Shown here: one piece after another, positions 11,250 through 25,350 of the stretch
Position numbering within the stretch: position 1 is the first letter of the stretch
Layout of the letters: each line of letters opens with the position of its first letter
From: Synchiropus splendidus
Lineage: Eukaryota > Chordata > Actinopteri > Syngnathiformes > Callionymidae
Assembly: GCF_027744825.2 (NCBI RefSeq)
Contig: NW_026527055.1
Coordinates: forward strand, 1,116,001 to 1,180,000
DNA: 64,000 nucleotides
Reading direction: 5' to 3'
Program-made: the position numbers and the translations under genes
Notes under the pieces: model-generated
The model's input: only the letters and a program-made list of their open reading frames with translations
What the model was told of the DNA's origin: nothing
The model's database searches: none

Positions 11250-14200
11250 CAACATTTTTATGTTTGGTGTTCCTGAATCGACCTTATCTCAGGCTGAAAA
11301 CGCGTTTTCTGCATTGTGCCATAACTTTGCAGGGAATCTTCAGAACATGAAATTTTCACCTCCCAATACAGCAGAAAGGGTCTTTCTAGTAGTTGCACAT
11401 CAAATCTAAGCTGTCTGAAGTTTTTTTCCAAGGTTATCAACATTTTTATGTTTGGCGTTCCGGAATCGACCTTATCTCAAGCTGAAAACGCGTTTTCTGC
11501 ATTGTGCCATAACTTTGCAGGGAAGCTTCAGAACATGAAATGTTCACCTCCCACTATAGCAGAAAGGGACTTTCTAGTAGTTGCACATCAAATCTAAGCT
11601 GTCTGAAGTGTTTTTCCAAAGTTATCAACATTTTTATGTTTGGCGTTCGGGAATCGACCTTATCTCGGGATGAAAAATAGCTTTCTGCATTGTCCCATAA
11701 CTTTGCAGGGAAGCTTCAGAACTTGAAATTTTGACCTCCCAATATAGCAGAAAGGGTCTTTCTGGTAGATGCACATCAAATCTAAGCTGACTGAAGTGTT
11801 TTTCGAAAGTTATCAACATTTTTATGTTTGGCGTTCCGGAACCCCCCTTATCTCAAGCTGAAAACACGTTTTTTGCATTGTGCCATAACTTTGCAGGGAA
11901 ACTTCAGAACATGAAATGTTCACCTCCCACTATAGCAGAAAGGGTTTTTCTAGTAGTTGCACATCAAATCTAAGCTGTCTGAAGTGTTTTTCCAAAGTTA
12001 TCAACATTTTATGTATGGCGTTCCGGAACCCACCTTATCTCAGGCTGAAAACCGGTTTTCTGCGTTGTGCCATAACTTTGCAGGGAAGCTTCAGAACATG
12101 AAATGTTCACCTCCCACTACAGCAGAAAGGGTCTATCTAGCAGTTGCACATCAAATCAATGCTGTCTGAAGTGTTTTTCGAAAGTTATCAACATTTTTAT
12201 GTTTGGCATTCCAGAATCGATCTTATCTCAGGCTGAAAACGAGTTGTCTGCATTGTGCCATAACTTTGCATGGAAGCTTCCAAACATGAAATTTTAACCT
12301 CCCACTATAGCAGAAAGGGTCTTTCTAGTAGTTGCACATCAAATCTAAGCTGTCTGATGTGTTTTTCCATAGTTATCAACATTTTTATGTTTGGCGTTCC
12401 GGAATCGACCTTATCTCAGGCAGAAAACGCGTTTTACGCATTGTGATATAACTTTGCAGGGAAGCTTCAGAACATGAAATTTTCACCTCCCACTATAGCA
12501 GAAAGGGTCTTTCTCGTAGTTGCACATCAAATCTAAGCTGTCTGAAGTGTTTTTCCAAAGTTAGCAACATTTTTATGTTTGGCGTTCCGGAACCCCCCTT
12601 ATCTCAGGCTGAAAACGCGTTTTCTGCATTGTGCCAAAACTTTGCAGGGAAGCTTCAGAACATGAAATTTTAACCTCCCACTGTAGCAGAAAGGGTCTTT
12701 TTAGTAGTTGCACATCAAATCTAAGCTGTCTGAAGTGTTTTTCGAAAGTTTTCAACATTTTTATGTTTGGTGTTCCTGAATCGACCTTATATCAGGCTGA
12801 AAACGCGTTTTCTGCATTGGGCCATAACTTTGCAGGGAAGCTTCAGGAGATGAAATTGTCACCTCCCACTATAGCAGAAAGGGTCTTTCTAGTAGTTGCA
12901 GAACAAATCCAAGCTGTCTGATGTGTTTTTCCAAAGTTATCAACATTTTTATGTTTGGCGTTCCGGAATCGACCTTATCTTAGACTGAAAACGCGTTTTA
13001 CGCATTGTGCAATAACTTTGCAGGGAAGCTTCAGAACATGAAATGTTCACCTCCCACTATAGCAGAAAGGGTCTTTCTAGTAGTTGCACATCAAATCTAA
13101 GCTGTCTGAAGTGTTTTTCCAAAGTTTTCAACATTTTTATGTTTGGTGTTCCTGAATCGACCTTATCTCAGGCTGAAAACGCGTTTTCTGCATTGTGCCA
13201 TAACTTTGCAGGGACTCTTCAGAACATGAAATTTTCACCTCCCAATACAGCAGAAAGGGTCTTTCTAGTAGTTGCACATCAAATCTAAGCTGTCTGAAAT
13301 GTTTTTCCAAAGTTATCAACATTTTTACGTTTGGCGTTCCGGAACCCACCTTATCTCAGGCTGAACACGCGTTTTCTGCATTGTGCCATAACTTTGCAGG
13401 GAAGCTTCAGGACATGAAATTTTCACCTCCCACAATACCCGAAAGGGTCTTTCTGGTAGTTGCACATCAAATCTAAGCTGTCTGAAGTGTTTTTCGAAAG
13501 TTATCAACATTTTTATGTTTGGCGTTCCAGAATCGACCTTATCTCAGGCTGAAAACGCATTGTCTGCATTGTCCCATAACTTTGTAGGGAAGCTTCAGAA
13601 CATGAAATGTTCACTTCCCACTATAGCAGAAAGGGTCTTTTTAGTAGTTGCAGATCAAATCTAAGCTGTCTGATGTGTTTTTCCAAAGTTATCAACATTT
13701 TTATGTTTGGCGTTCCGGAATCGACCTTATATTAGGCTGAAAACGCGTTTTACGCATTGTGCAATAACTTTGCAGGGAAGCTTCAGAACATGAAATGTTC
13801 ACATCCCACTATCGCAGAAAGGGTCTTTCTAGTAGTTGCACATCAAATCTAAGCTGTCTGAAGTGTTTTTCCAAAGTTATCAACATTTTTATGTTTGGCG
13901 TTCCGGAATCGACCTTATCTCAGGCTGAAAACGCGTTTTACGCGTTGTGCCATAACTTTTCAGGGAAGCATCAGAACATGAAATGTTCACCTCCCACTAT
14001 AGCAGAAAAGGTCTTCCTAGAAGTTGCACATCAAATGTAAGCTGTCTGAAGTGTTTTTCCAAAGTTATGAAAATTTTTATGTTTATCGTTCGGGAATCAA
14101 CCTTATCTCAGGCTGAAAAGGCGTTTTCTGCATTGTGCCATAACTTTGCAAAGAAGCTTCAGGACATGAAATTTTCGCCTCCCACAATAGCCGAAAGGGT

Positions 14201-16500
14201 CTTTCTAGTAGTTGCACATCAAATCTAAGCTGTCTGAAGTTTTTTTCCAAGGTTATCAACATTTTCATGTCTGGCGTTCCGGAATCGACCTTATCTCAAG
14301 CTGAAAACGCGTTTTCTGCATTGAGACACAAATTTGCAGGGAAGCTTCAGAACATGAAATGTTCACCTCCCACTATAGCAGAAAGGGTCGTCCTAGTAGT
14401 TGCACATCAAATCTAAGCTGTCTGAAGTGTCTTTCGAAAGTTATCAACATTTTTATGTTTGGCGTTCCGGAATCGACCTTATCTCAGGCTGAAAACGCGT
14501 TTTACACATTGTGCAATAACTCTTCAGGGACGCTTCAGAACATGACATTTTCACCTCCCACTACAGCAGAAAGGGTCTTTCTAGTAGTTGCAAATGAAAT
14601 CTAAGCTGTCTGAAGTGTTTTTCGAAAGTTTTCAACATTTTTATGTTTGGTGTTCCTGAATCGACCTTATCTCAGGCTGAAAACGCGTTTCACGCATTGT
14701 GCCATAACTTTGCAGGTAAGCTTCAGAAAATGAAATTTTCACCTCCCACTATAGCAGAAAGGGTATTTCTAGTAGTTGCAGAACAAATCCAAGCTGTCTG
14801 ATGTGTTTTTCCAAAGTTATCAACATTGTTATGTTTGGCGTTCCGGAATCGACCTTATCTTAGGCAGAAAACGCGTTTTACGCATTGTGCAATAACTTTG
14901 CAGGGAAGCTTCAGAACATGAAATTTTCACCTCCCACTATAGCAGAAAGGGTCTTTCTAGTAGTTGCACATCAAATCTAAGCTGTCTGAAGTGTTTTTCC
15001 AAAGTTTTCAACATTTTTATGTTTGGTGTTCCTGAATCGACCTTATCTCAGGCTGAAAACGCGTTTTCTGCATTGTGCCATAACTTTGCAGGGAATCTTC
15101 AGAACATGAAATTTTCACCTCCCAATACAGCAGAAAGGGTCTTTCTAGTAGTTGCACATCAAATCTAAGCTGTCTGAAGTTTTTTTCCAAGGTTATCAAC
15201 ATTTTTATGTTTGCGTTCCGGAATCGACCTTATCTCAAGCTGAAAACGCGTTTTCTGCATTGTGCCATAACTTTGCAGGGAAGCTTCAGAACATGAAATG
15301 TTCACCTCCCACTATAGCAGAAAGGGACTTTCTAGTAGTTGCACATCAAATCTAAGCTGTCTGAAGTGTTTTTCCAAAGTTATCAACATTTTTATGTTTG
15401 GCGTTCCGGAATCGACCTTATCTCGGGATGAAAAATAGCTTTCTGCATTTTCCCATAACTTTGCAGGGAAGCTTCAGAACTTGAAATTTTGACCTCCCAA
15501 TATAGCAGAAAGGGTCTTTCTAGTAGATGCACATCAAATCTAAGCTGACTGAAGTGTTTTTCGAAAGTTATCAACATTTTTATGTTTGGCGTTCTGGAAC
15601 CCACCTTATCTCAAGCTGAAAACACGTTTTTTGCATTGTGCCATAACTTTGCAGGGAAGCTTCAGAACATGAAATGTTCACCTCCCACTATAGCAGAAAG
15701 GGTTTTTCTAGTAGTTGCACATCAAATCTAAGCTGTCTGAAGTGTTTTTCCAAAGTTATCAACATTTTATGTATGGCGTTCCGGAACCCACCTTATCTCA
15801 GGCTGAAAACAGGTTTTCTGCGTTGTGCCATAACTTTGCAGGGAAGCTTCAGAACATGAAATGTTCACCTCCCACTACAGCAGAAAGGGTCTTTCTAGTA
15901 GTTGCACATCAAATCTAAGCTGCCTGAAGTTTTTTTCCAAGGTTATCAACATTTTCATGTTTGGCGTTCCGGAATCGACCTTATCTCAAGCTGAAAACGC
16001 TTTTTCTGCATTGAGACACAAATTTGCAGGGAAGCTTCAGAACATGAAATGTTCACCTCCCACTATAGCAGAAAGGGTCGTCCTAGTAGTTGCACATCAA
16101 ATCTAAGCTGTCTGAAGTGTCTTTCGATAGTTATGAACATTTTTATGTTTGGCGTTCCGGAATCGACCTTATCTCAGGCAGAAAACGCGTTTTACGCATT
16201 GTGCAATAACTTTGCAGGGAAGCTTCAGAACATGAAATTTTCACCTCCCACTATAGCAGAAAGGGTCTTTCTCGTAGTTGCACATCAAATCTAAGCTGTC
16301 TGAAGTGTTTTTCCAAAGTTAGCAACATTTTTATGTTTGGCGTTCCGGAACCCACCTCATCTCAAGCTGAAAACGCGTTTTCTGCATTGTGCCATAACTT
16401 TGCAGGGAAGCTTCAGAACATGAAATGTTCACCTCCCACTATAGCAGAAAGGGTCTTTCTAGTGGTTGCACATCAAATCTAAGCTGTCTGAAGTGTTTTT
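11250..16500. repeat. Large tandem duplication, copy 1 (28 monomers)
   Basis: This block reappears immediately downstream. Matching private variants include CTCGGGATGAAAAATAGC (11664, 16925), AACATTTTATGTATGG (about 12.0, 17.26 kb), CATTGAGACACAAATTTG (14330, 19403) and TTTGCGTTCCGG with a one-base loss (15211, 20284). The offset is 5,261 bp up to about 13.1 kb and 5,073 bp after that. Copy 1 contains one monomer (about 13.14-13.32 kb) that copy 2 lacks. Confidence 0.9.
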
Positions 16501-19500
16501 CGAAAGTTTTCAACATTTTTATGTTTGGTGTTCCTGAATCGACCTTATATCAGGCTGAAATCGCGTTTTCTGCATTGTGCCATAACTTTGCAGGGAATCT
16601 TCAGAACATGAAATTTTCACCTCCCAATACAGCAGAAAGGGTCTTTCTAGTAGTTGCACATCAAATCTAAGCTGTCTGAAGTTTTTTTCCAAGGTTATCA
16701 ACATTTTTATGTTTGGCGTTCCGGAATCGACCTTATCTCAAGCTGAAAACGCGTTTTCTGCATTGTGCCATAACTTTGCAGGGAAGCTTCAGAACATGAA
16801 ATGTTCACCTCCCACTATAGCAGAAAGGGACTTTCTAGTAGTTGCACATCAAATCTAAGCTGTCTGAAGTGTTTTTCCAAAGTTATCAACATTTTTATGT
16901 TTGGCGTTCGGGAATCGACCTTATCTCGGGATGAAAAATAGCTTTCTGCATTGTCCCATAACTTTGCAGGGAAGCTTCAGAACTTGAAATTTTGACCTCC
17001 CAATATAGCAGAAAGGGTCTTTCTGGTAGATGCACATCAAATCTAAGCTGACTGAAGTGTTTTTCGAAAGTTATCAACATTTTTATGTTTGGCGTTCCGG
17101 AACCCACCTTATCTCAAGCTGAAAACACGTTTTTTGCATTGTGCCATAACTTTGCAGGGAAACTTCAGAACATGAAATGTTCACCTCCCACTATAGCAGA
17201 AAGGGTTTTTCTAGTAGTTGCACATCAAATCTAAGCTGTCTGAAGTGTTTTTCCAAAGTTATCAACATTTTATGTATGGCGTTCCGGAACCCACCTTATC
17301 TCAGGCTGAAAACAGGTTTTCTGCGTTGTGCCATAACTTTGCAGGGAAGCTTCAGAACATGAAATGTTCACCTCCCACTACAGCAGAAAGGGTCTATCTA
17401 GCAGTTGCACATCAAATCAATGCTGTCTGAAGTGTTTTTCGAAAGTTATCAACATTTTTATGTTTGGCATTCCAGAATCGATCTTATCTCAGGCTGAAAA
17501 CGAGTTGTCTGCATTGTGCCATAACTTTGCATGGAAGCTTCCAAACATGAAATTTTAACCTCCCACTATAGCAGAAAGGGTCTTTCTAGTAGTTGCACAT
17601 CAAATCTAAGCTGTCTGATGTGTTTTTCCATAGTTATCAACATTTTTATGTTTGGCGTTCCGGAATCGACCTTATCTCAGGCAGAAAACGCGTTTTACGC
17701 ATTGTGATATAACTTTGCAGGGAAGCTTCAGAACATGAAATTTTCACCTCCCACTATAGCAGAAAGGGTCTTTCTCGTAGTTGCACATCAAATCTAAGCT
17801 GTCTGAAGTGTTTTTCCAAAGTTAGCAACATTTTTATGTTTGGCGTTCCGGAACCCCCCTTATCTCAGGCTGAAAACGCGTTTTCTGCATTGTGCCAAAA
17901 CTTTGCAGGGAAGCTTCAGAACATGAAATTTTAACCTCCCACTGTAGCAGAAAGGGTCTTTTTAGTAGTTGCACATCAAATCTAAGCTGTCTGAAGTGTT
18001 TTTCGAAAGTTTTCAACATTTTTATGTTTGGTGTTCCTGAATCGACCTTATATCAGGCTGAAAACGCGTTTTCTGCATTGGGCCATAACTTTGCAGGGAA
18101 GCTTCAGGAGATGAAATTGTCATCTCCCACTATAGCAGAAAGGGTCTTTCTAGTAGTTGCAGAACAAATCCAAGCTGTCTGATGTGTTTTTCCAAAGTTA
18201 TCAACATTTTTATGTTTGGCGTTCCGGAATCGACCTTATCTTAGACTGAAAACGCGTTTTACGCATTGTGCAATAACTTTGCAGGGAAGCTTCAGAACAT
18301 GAAATGTTCACCTCCCACTATAGCAGAAAGGGTCTTTCTAGTAGTTGCACATCAAATCTAAGCTGTCTGAAGTGTTTTTCCAAAGTTTTCAACATTTTTA
18401 TGTTTGGCGTTCCGGAACCCACCTTATCTCAGGCTGAACACGCGTTTTCTGCATTGTGCCATAACTTTGCAGGGAAGCTTCAGGACATGAAATTTTCACC
18501 TCCCACAATACCCGAAAGGGTCTTTCTGGTAGTTGCACATCAAATCTAAGCTGTCTGAAGTGTTTTTCGAAAGTTATCAACATTTTTATGTTTGGCGTTC
18601 CAGAATCGACCTTATCTCAGGCTGAAAACGCATTGTCTGCATTGTCCCATAACTTTGTAGGGAAGCTTCAGAACATGAAATGTTCACTTCCCACTATAGC
18701 AGAAAGGGTCTTTTTAGTAGTTGCAGATCAAATCTAAGCTGTCTGATGTGTTTTTCCAAAGTTATCAACATTTTTATGTTTGGCGTTCCGGAATCGACCT
18801 TATATTAGGCTGAAAACGCGTTTTACGCATTGTGCAATAACTTTGCAGGGAAGCTTCAGAACATGAAATGTTCACATCCCACTATCGCAGAAAGGGTCTT
18901 TCTAGTAGTTGCACATCAAATCTAAGCTGTCTGAAGTGTTTTTCCAAAGTTATCAACATTTTTATGTTTGGCGTTCCGGAATCGACCTTATCTCAGGCTG
19001 AAAACGCGTTTTACGCGTTGTGCCATAACTTTTCAGGGAAGCATCAGAACATGAAATGTTCACCTCCCACTATAGCAGAAAAGGTCTTCCTAGAAGTTGC
19101 ACATCAAATGTAAGCTGTCTGAAGTGTTTTTCCAAAGTTATGAAAATTTTTATGTTTATCGTTCGGGAATCAACCTTATCTCAGGCTGAAAAGGCGTTTT
19201 CTGCATTGTGCCATAACTTTGCAAAGAAGATTCAGGACATGAAATTTTCGCCTCCCACAATAGCCGAAAGGGTCTTTCTAGTAGTTGCACATCAAATCTA
19301 AGCTGTCTGAAGTTTTTTTCCAAGGTTATCAACATTTTCATGTCTGGCGTTCCGGAATCGACCTTATCTCAAGCTGAAAACGCGTTTTCTGCATTGAGAC
19401 ACAAATTTGCAGGGAAGCTTCAGAACATGAAATGTTCACCTCCCACTATAGCAGAAAGGGTCGTCCTAGTAGTTGCACATCAAATCTAAGCTGTCTGAAG

Positions 19501-21550
19501 TGTCTTTCGAAAGTTATCAACATTTTTATGTTTGGCGTTCCGGAATCGACCTTATCTCAGGCTGAAAACGCGTTTTACACATTGTGCAATAACTCTTCAG
19601 GGACGCTTCAGAACATGACATTTTCACCTCCCACTACAGCAGAAAGGGTCTTTCTAGTAGTTGCAAATGAAATCTAAGCTGTCTGAAGTGTTTTTCGAAA
19701 GTTTTCAACATTTTTATGTTTGGTGTTCCTGAATCGACCTTATCTCAGGCTGAAAACGCGTTTCACGCATTGTGCCATAACTTTGCAGGTAAGCTTCAGA
19801 AAATGAAATTTTCACCTCCCACTATAGCAGAAAGGGTATTTCTAGTAGTTGCACAACAAATCCAAGCTGTCTGATGTGTTTTTCCAAAGTTATCAACATT
19901 GTTATGTTTGGCGTTCCGGAATCGACCTTATCTTAGGCAGAAAACGCGTTTTACGCATTGTGCAATAACTTTGCAGGGAAGCTTCAGAACATGAAATTTT
20001 CACCTCCCACTATAGCAGAAATGGTCTTTCTAGTAGTTGCACATCAAATCTAAGCTGTCTGAAGTGTTTTTCCAAAGTTTTCAACATTTTTATGTTTGGT
20101 GTTCCTGAATCGACCTTATCTCAGGCTGAAAACGCGTTTTCTGCATTGTGCCATAACTTTGCAGGGAATCTTCAGAACATGAAATTTTCACCTCCCAATA
20201 CAGCAGAAAGGGTCTTTCTAGTAGTTGCACATCAAATCTAAGCTGTCTGAAGTTTTTTTCCAAGGTTATCAACATTTTTATGTTTGCGTTCCGGAATCGA
20301 CCTTATCTCAAGCTGAAAACGCGTTTTCTGCATTGTGCCATAACTTTGCAGGGAAGCTTCAGAACATGAAATGTTCACCTCCCACTATAGCAGAAAGGGA
20401 CTTTCTAGTAGTTGCACATCAAATCTAAGCTGTCTGAAGTGTTTTTCCAAAGTTATCAACATTTTTATGTTTGGCGTTCCGGAATCGACCTTATCTCGGG
20501 ATGAAAAATAGCTTTCTGCATTTTCCCATAACTTTGCAGGGAAGCTTCAGAACTTGAAATTTTGACCTCCCAATATAGCAGAAAGGGTCTTTCTAGTAGA
20601 TGCACATCAAATCTAAGCTGACTGAAGTGTTTTTCGAAAGTTATCAACATTTTTATGTTTGGCGTTCTGGAACCCACCTTATCTCAAGCTGAAAACACGT
20701 TTTTTGCATTGTGCCATAACTTTGCAGGGAAGCTTCAGAACATGAAATGTTCACCTCCCACTATAGCAGAAAGGGTTTTTCTAGTAGTTGCACATCAAAT
20801 CTAAGCTGTCTGAAGTGTTTTTCCAAAGTTATCAACATTTTATGTATGGCGTTCCGGAACCCACCTTATCTCAGGCTGAAAACAGGTTTTCTGCGTTGTG
20901 CCATAACTTTGCAGGGAAGCTTCAGAACATGAAATGTTCACCTCCCACTACAGCAGAAAGGGTCTTTCTAGTAGTTGCACATCAAATCTAAGCTGTCTGA
21001 AGTTTTTTTCCAAGGTTATCAACATTTTCATGTTTGGCGTTCCGGAATCGACCTTATCTCAAGCTGAAAACGCTTTTTCTGCATTGAGACACAAATTTGC
21101 AGGGAAGCTTCAGAACATGAAATGTTCACCTCCCACTATAGCAGAAAGGGTCGTCCTAGTAGTTGCACATCAAATCTAAGCTGTCTGAAGTGTCTTTCGA
21201 AAGTTATCAACATTTTTATGTTTGGCGTTCCGGAATCGACCTTATCTCAGGCAGAAAACGCGTTTTACGCATTGTGCAATAACTTTGCAGGGAAGCTTCA
21301 GAACATGAAATTTTCACCTCCCACTATAGCAGAAAGGGTCTTTCTCGTAGTTGCACATCAAATCTAAGCTGTCTGAAGTGTTTTTCCAAAGTTAGCAACA
21401 TTTTTATGTTTGGCGTTCCGGAACCCACCTCATCTCAAGCTGAAAACGCGTTTTCTGCATTGTGCCATAACTTTGCAGGGAAGCTTCAGAACATGAAATG
21501 TTCACCTCCCACTATAGCAGAAAGGGTCTTTCTAGTGGTTGCACATCAAA
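16501..21550. repeat. Large tandem duplication, copy 2 (27 monomers)
   Basis: This is the downstream partner of the preceding block, directly abutting it. The shared AGTGGTTGCACATC variant at 16462 and 21535 marks the common end of the two units. After it they diverge (CTGTCTGAAG against CTGTCCGAAG). The precise one-monomer shortfall near 18.39 kb is what unequal crossing-over or slippage in register produces. Between copies only scattered single-base differences are visible, so the duplication is fairly recent relative to monomer-to-monomer divergence. Confidence 0.9.
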
Positions 21551-22899
21551 TCTAAGCTGTCCGAAGTGTTTTTCGAAAGTTATCAACATTTTTATATTTG
21601 GCGTTCCGGAACCCCCCTTATCTCAGGCTGAAAACGCGTTTTCTGCATTGTGCCATAACTTTGCAGGGAAGCTTCAGAACATGAAATTTTAACCTCCCAC
21701 TGTAGCAGAAAGGGTCTTTTTAGTAGTTGCACATCAAATCTAAGCTGTCTGAAGTGTTTTTCGAAAGTTTTCAACATTTTTATGTTTGGTGTTCCTGAAT
21801 CGACCTTAAATCAGGCTGAAATCGCGTTTTCTGCATTGTGCCATAACTTTGCAGGGAAGCTTCAGGACATGAAATTGTCACCTCCCACTATAGCAGAAAG
21901 GGTCTTTCTAGTAGTTGCAGAACAAATCCAAGCTGTCTGATGTGTTTTTCCAAAGTTATCAACATTTTTATGTTTGGCGTTCCGGAATCGACCTTATCTT
22001 AGGCTGAAAACGCGTTTTACGCATTGTGCAATAACTTTGCAGGGAAGCTTCAGAACATGAAATGTTCACCTCCCACTATAGCAGAAAGGGTCTTTCTAGT
22101 AGTTGCACATCAAATCTAAGCTGTCTGAAGTGTTTTTCCAAAATTATCAACATTTTTATGTTTGGCGTTCCGGAACCCACCTTATCTCAGGCTGAAAACG
22201 CGTTTTCTGCATTGTGCCATAACTTTGGAGGGAAGCTTCAGAACATGAACTTTTCATGTCCCACTTTAGCAGAAAGGGTATTTCTAGTAGTTGCACATCA
22301 AATCTAAGCTGTCTGAAGTGTTTTTCCAAAGTTATCAACATTTTTATGTTTGGCGTTCCGGAACCCACCTTATCTCAGGCTGAAAACGCGTTTACGGCAT
22401 TGTGCCGTAACTTTGGAGGGAAGCTTCAGAACATGAAATTTTCACGTCCCACTTTAGCAGAAAGGGTCTTTCTAGTAGTTGCACATAAAATCTAAGCTGT
22501 CTGAAGTGTTTTTCGAAAGTTATCAACATTTTTACGTTTGGCGTTCCGGAATCGACTTTATCTCAGGATGAAAAATCGTTTTCTGCATAGTCCCATAACT
22601 TTGCAGGGAAGCTTCAGAACATGAAATTTTGACCTCCCACTATAGCAGAAAGGGTCTTTCTAGTAGTTGCACATCAAATCTAAGCTGTCTGAAGTGTTTT
22701 TCGAAAGTTATCAACATTTTTATGTTTGGCGTTCCGGAATCCACCTTATCTCAGGCTGAAAACGCGTTTTACGCATTGTGCCATAACTTAGCAGGTAAGC
22801 TTCAGAAAATGAAATTTTCACCTCCCACTATAGCAGAAAGGGTCTTTCTAGTAGTTGCACATCAAATCTAAGCTGTCTGAAGTGTTGTTCCATAGTAAT

Positions 22900-25350
22900 C
22901 AACATTTTTACGTTTGGCGTTTTGGAAACCTCCTTATCTCAGGCTGAAAACGCGTTTTCTGCATTGTGCCATAACTTCTCAGGGAAGCTTCAGAACATGA
23001 AATGTTCACCTCCCACTACAGCAGAAAGGGCCTAACTAGCAGTTGCACATCAAATCAATGCTGTCTGAAGTGTTTTTCGAAAGTTATCAACATTTTTATG
23101 TTTGGCATTCCAGTATCGATCTTATCTCAGGCTGAAAACGAGTTGTCTGCATTGTGCCATAACTTTGCATGGAAGCTTCCAAACATGAAATTTTAACCTC
23201 CCACTATAGCAGAAAGGGTCTTTCTAGTAGTTGCACATCAAATCTAAGCTGTCTGATGTGTTTTTCCAAAGTTATCAACATTTTTATGTTTGGCGTTCCG
23301 GAATCGACCTTATCTCAGGCAGAAAACGCGTTTTACGCATTGTGCAATAACTTTGCAGGGAAGCTTCAGAACATGAAATTTTCACCTCCCACTATAGCAG
23401 AAAGGGTCTTTCTCGTAGTTGCACATCAAATCTAAGCTGTCTGAAGTGTTTTTCCAAAGTTAGCAACATTTTTATGTTTGGCGTTCCGGAACCCACCTCA
23501 TCTCAAGCTGAAAACGCGTTTTACGCATTGTGCAATAACTTTGCAGGGAAGCTTCAGAACATGAAATGTTCACCTCCCACTATAGCAGAAAGGGTCTTTC
23601 TAGTAGTTGCACATCAAATCTAAGCTGTCCGAAGTGTTTTTCGAAAGTTATCAACATTTTTATGTTTGGCGTTCCGGAACCCCCCTTATCTCAGGCTGAA
23701 AACGCGTTTTCTGCATTGTGCCATAACTTTGCAGGGAAGCTTCAGAACATGAAATTTTAACCTCCCACTGTAGCAGAAAGGGTCTTTTTAGTAGTTGCAC
23801 ATCAAATCTAAGCTGTCTGAAGTGTTTTTCGAAAGTTTTCAACATTTTTATGTTTGGTGTTCCTGAATCGACCTTATATCAGGCTGAAAACGCGTTTTCT
23901 GCATTGTGCCATAACTTTGCAGGGAAGCTTCAGGACATGAAATTGTCACCTCCCACTATAGCAGAAAGGGTCTTTCTAGTAGTTGCAGAACAAATCCAAG
24001 CTGTCTGATGTGTTTTTCCAAAGTTATCAACATTTTTATGTTTGGCGTTCCGGAATCGACCTTATCTTAGGCTGAAAACGCGTTTTACGCATTGTGCAAT
24101 AACTTTGCAGGGAAGCTTCAGAACATGAAATGTTCACCTCCCACTATAGCAGAAAGGGTCTTTCTAGTAGTTGCACATCAAATCTAAGCTGTCTGAAGTG
24201 TTTTTCCAAAGTTTTCAACATTTTTATGTTTGGTGTTCCTGAATCGACCTTATCTCAGGCTGAAAACGCGTTTTCTGCGTTGTGCCATAACTTTGCAGGG
24301 ACTCTTCAGAACATGAAATTTTCACCTCCCAATACAGCAGAAAGGGTCTTTCTAGTAGTTGCACATCAAATCTAAGCTGTCTGAAATGTTTTTCCAAAGT
24401 TATCATCATTTTTACGTTTGGCGTTCCGGAACCCACCTTATCTCAGGCTGAACACGCGTTTTCTGCATTGTGCCATAACTTTGCAGGGAAGCTTCAGGAC
24501 ATGAAATTTTCACCTCCCACAATACCCGAAAGGGTCTTTCTAGTAGTTGCACATCAAATCTAAGCTGTCTGAAGTGTTTTTCGAAAGTTATCAACATTTT
24601 TATGTTTGGCGTTCCAGAATCGACCTAATCTCAGGCTGAAAACGCATTGTCTGCATTGTGCCATAACTTTGTAGGGAAGCTTCAGAACATGAAATGTTCA
24701 CTTCCCACTACAGCAGAAAGGGTCTTTTTAGTAGTTGCAGAACAAATCCAAGCTGTCTGATGAGTTTTTCCAAAGTTATCAACATTTTTATGTTTGGCGT
24801 TCCGGAATCGACCTTATCTTAGGCTGAAAACGCGTTTTACGCATTGTGCAATAACTTTGCAGGGAAGCTTCAGAACATGAAATGTTCACCTCCCACTATA
24901 GCAGAAAGGGTCTTTCTAGTAGTTGCACATCAAATCTAAGCTGTCTGAAGTGTTTTTCCAAAGTTTTCAACATTTTTATGTTTGGTGTTCCTGAATCGAC
25001 CTTATCTCAGGCTGAAAACGCGTTTTCTGCATTGTGCCATAACTTTGCAGGGACTCTTCAGAACATGAAATGTTCACCTCCCACTATAGCAGAAAAGGTC
25101 TTCCTAGAAGTTGCACGTCAAATGTAAGCTGTCTGAACTGTTTTTCCAAAGTTATGAAAATTTTTATGTTTATCGTTCGGGAATCAACCTTATCTCAGGC
25201 TGAAAAGGCGTTTTCTGCATTGTGCCATAACTTTGCAAAGAAGCTTCAGGACATGAAATTTTCGCCTCCCACAATAGCCGAAAGGGTCTTTCTAGTAGTT
25301 GCACATCAAATCTAAGCTGTCTGAAGTTTTTTTCCAAGGTTATCAACATT
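22900..25350. repeat. Block duplicated 37.9 kb away (copy 1)
   Basis: The series AACTAGCAGTTGCAC, GAAAACGAGTTG, CCGGAACCCCCCTTATC, GGGACTCTTCAG, AATACCCGAAAGGG and ATGTTTATCGTTCGGG appears here in the same order and spacing as at 60.8-63.25 kb. The offset is a constant 37,914 bp. Close neighbours on both sides differ. For the downstream partner, see the entry at 60830. Confidence 0.85.
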
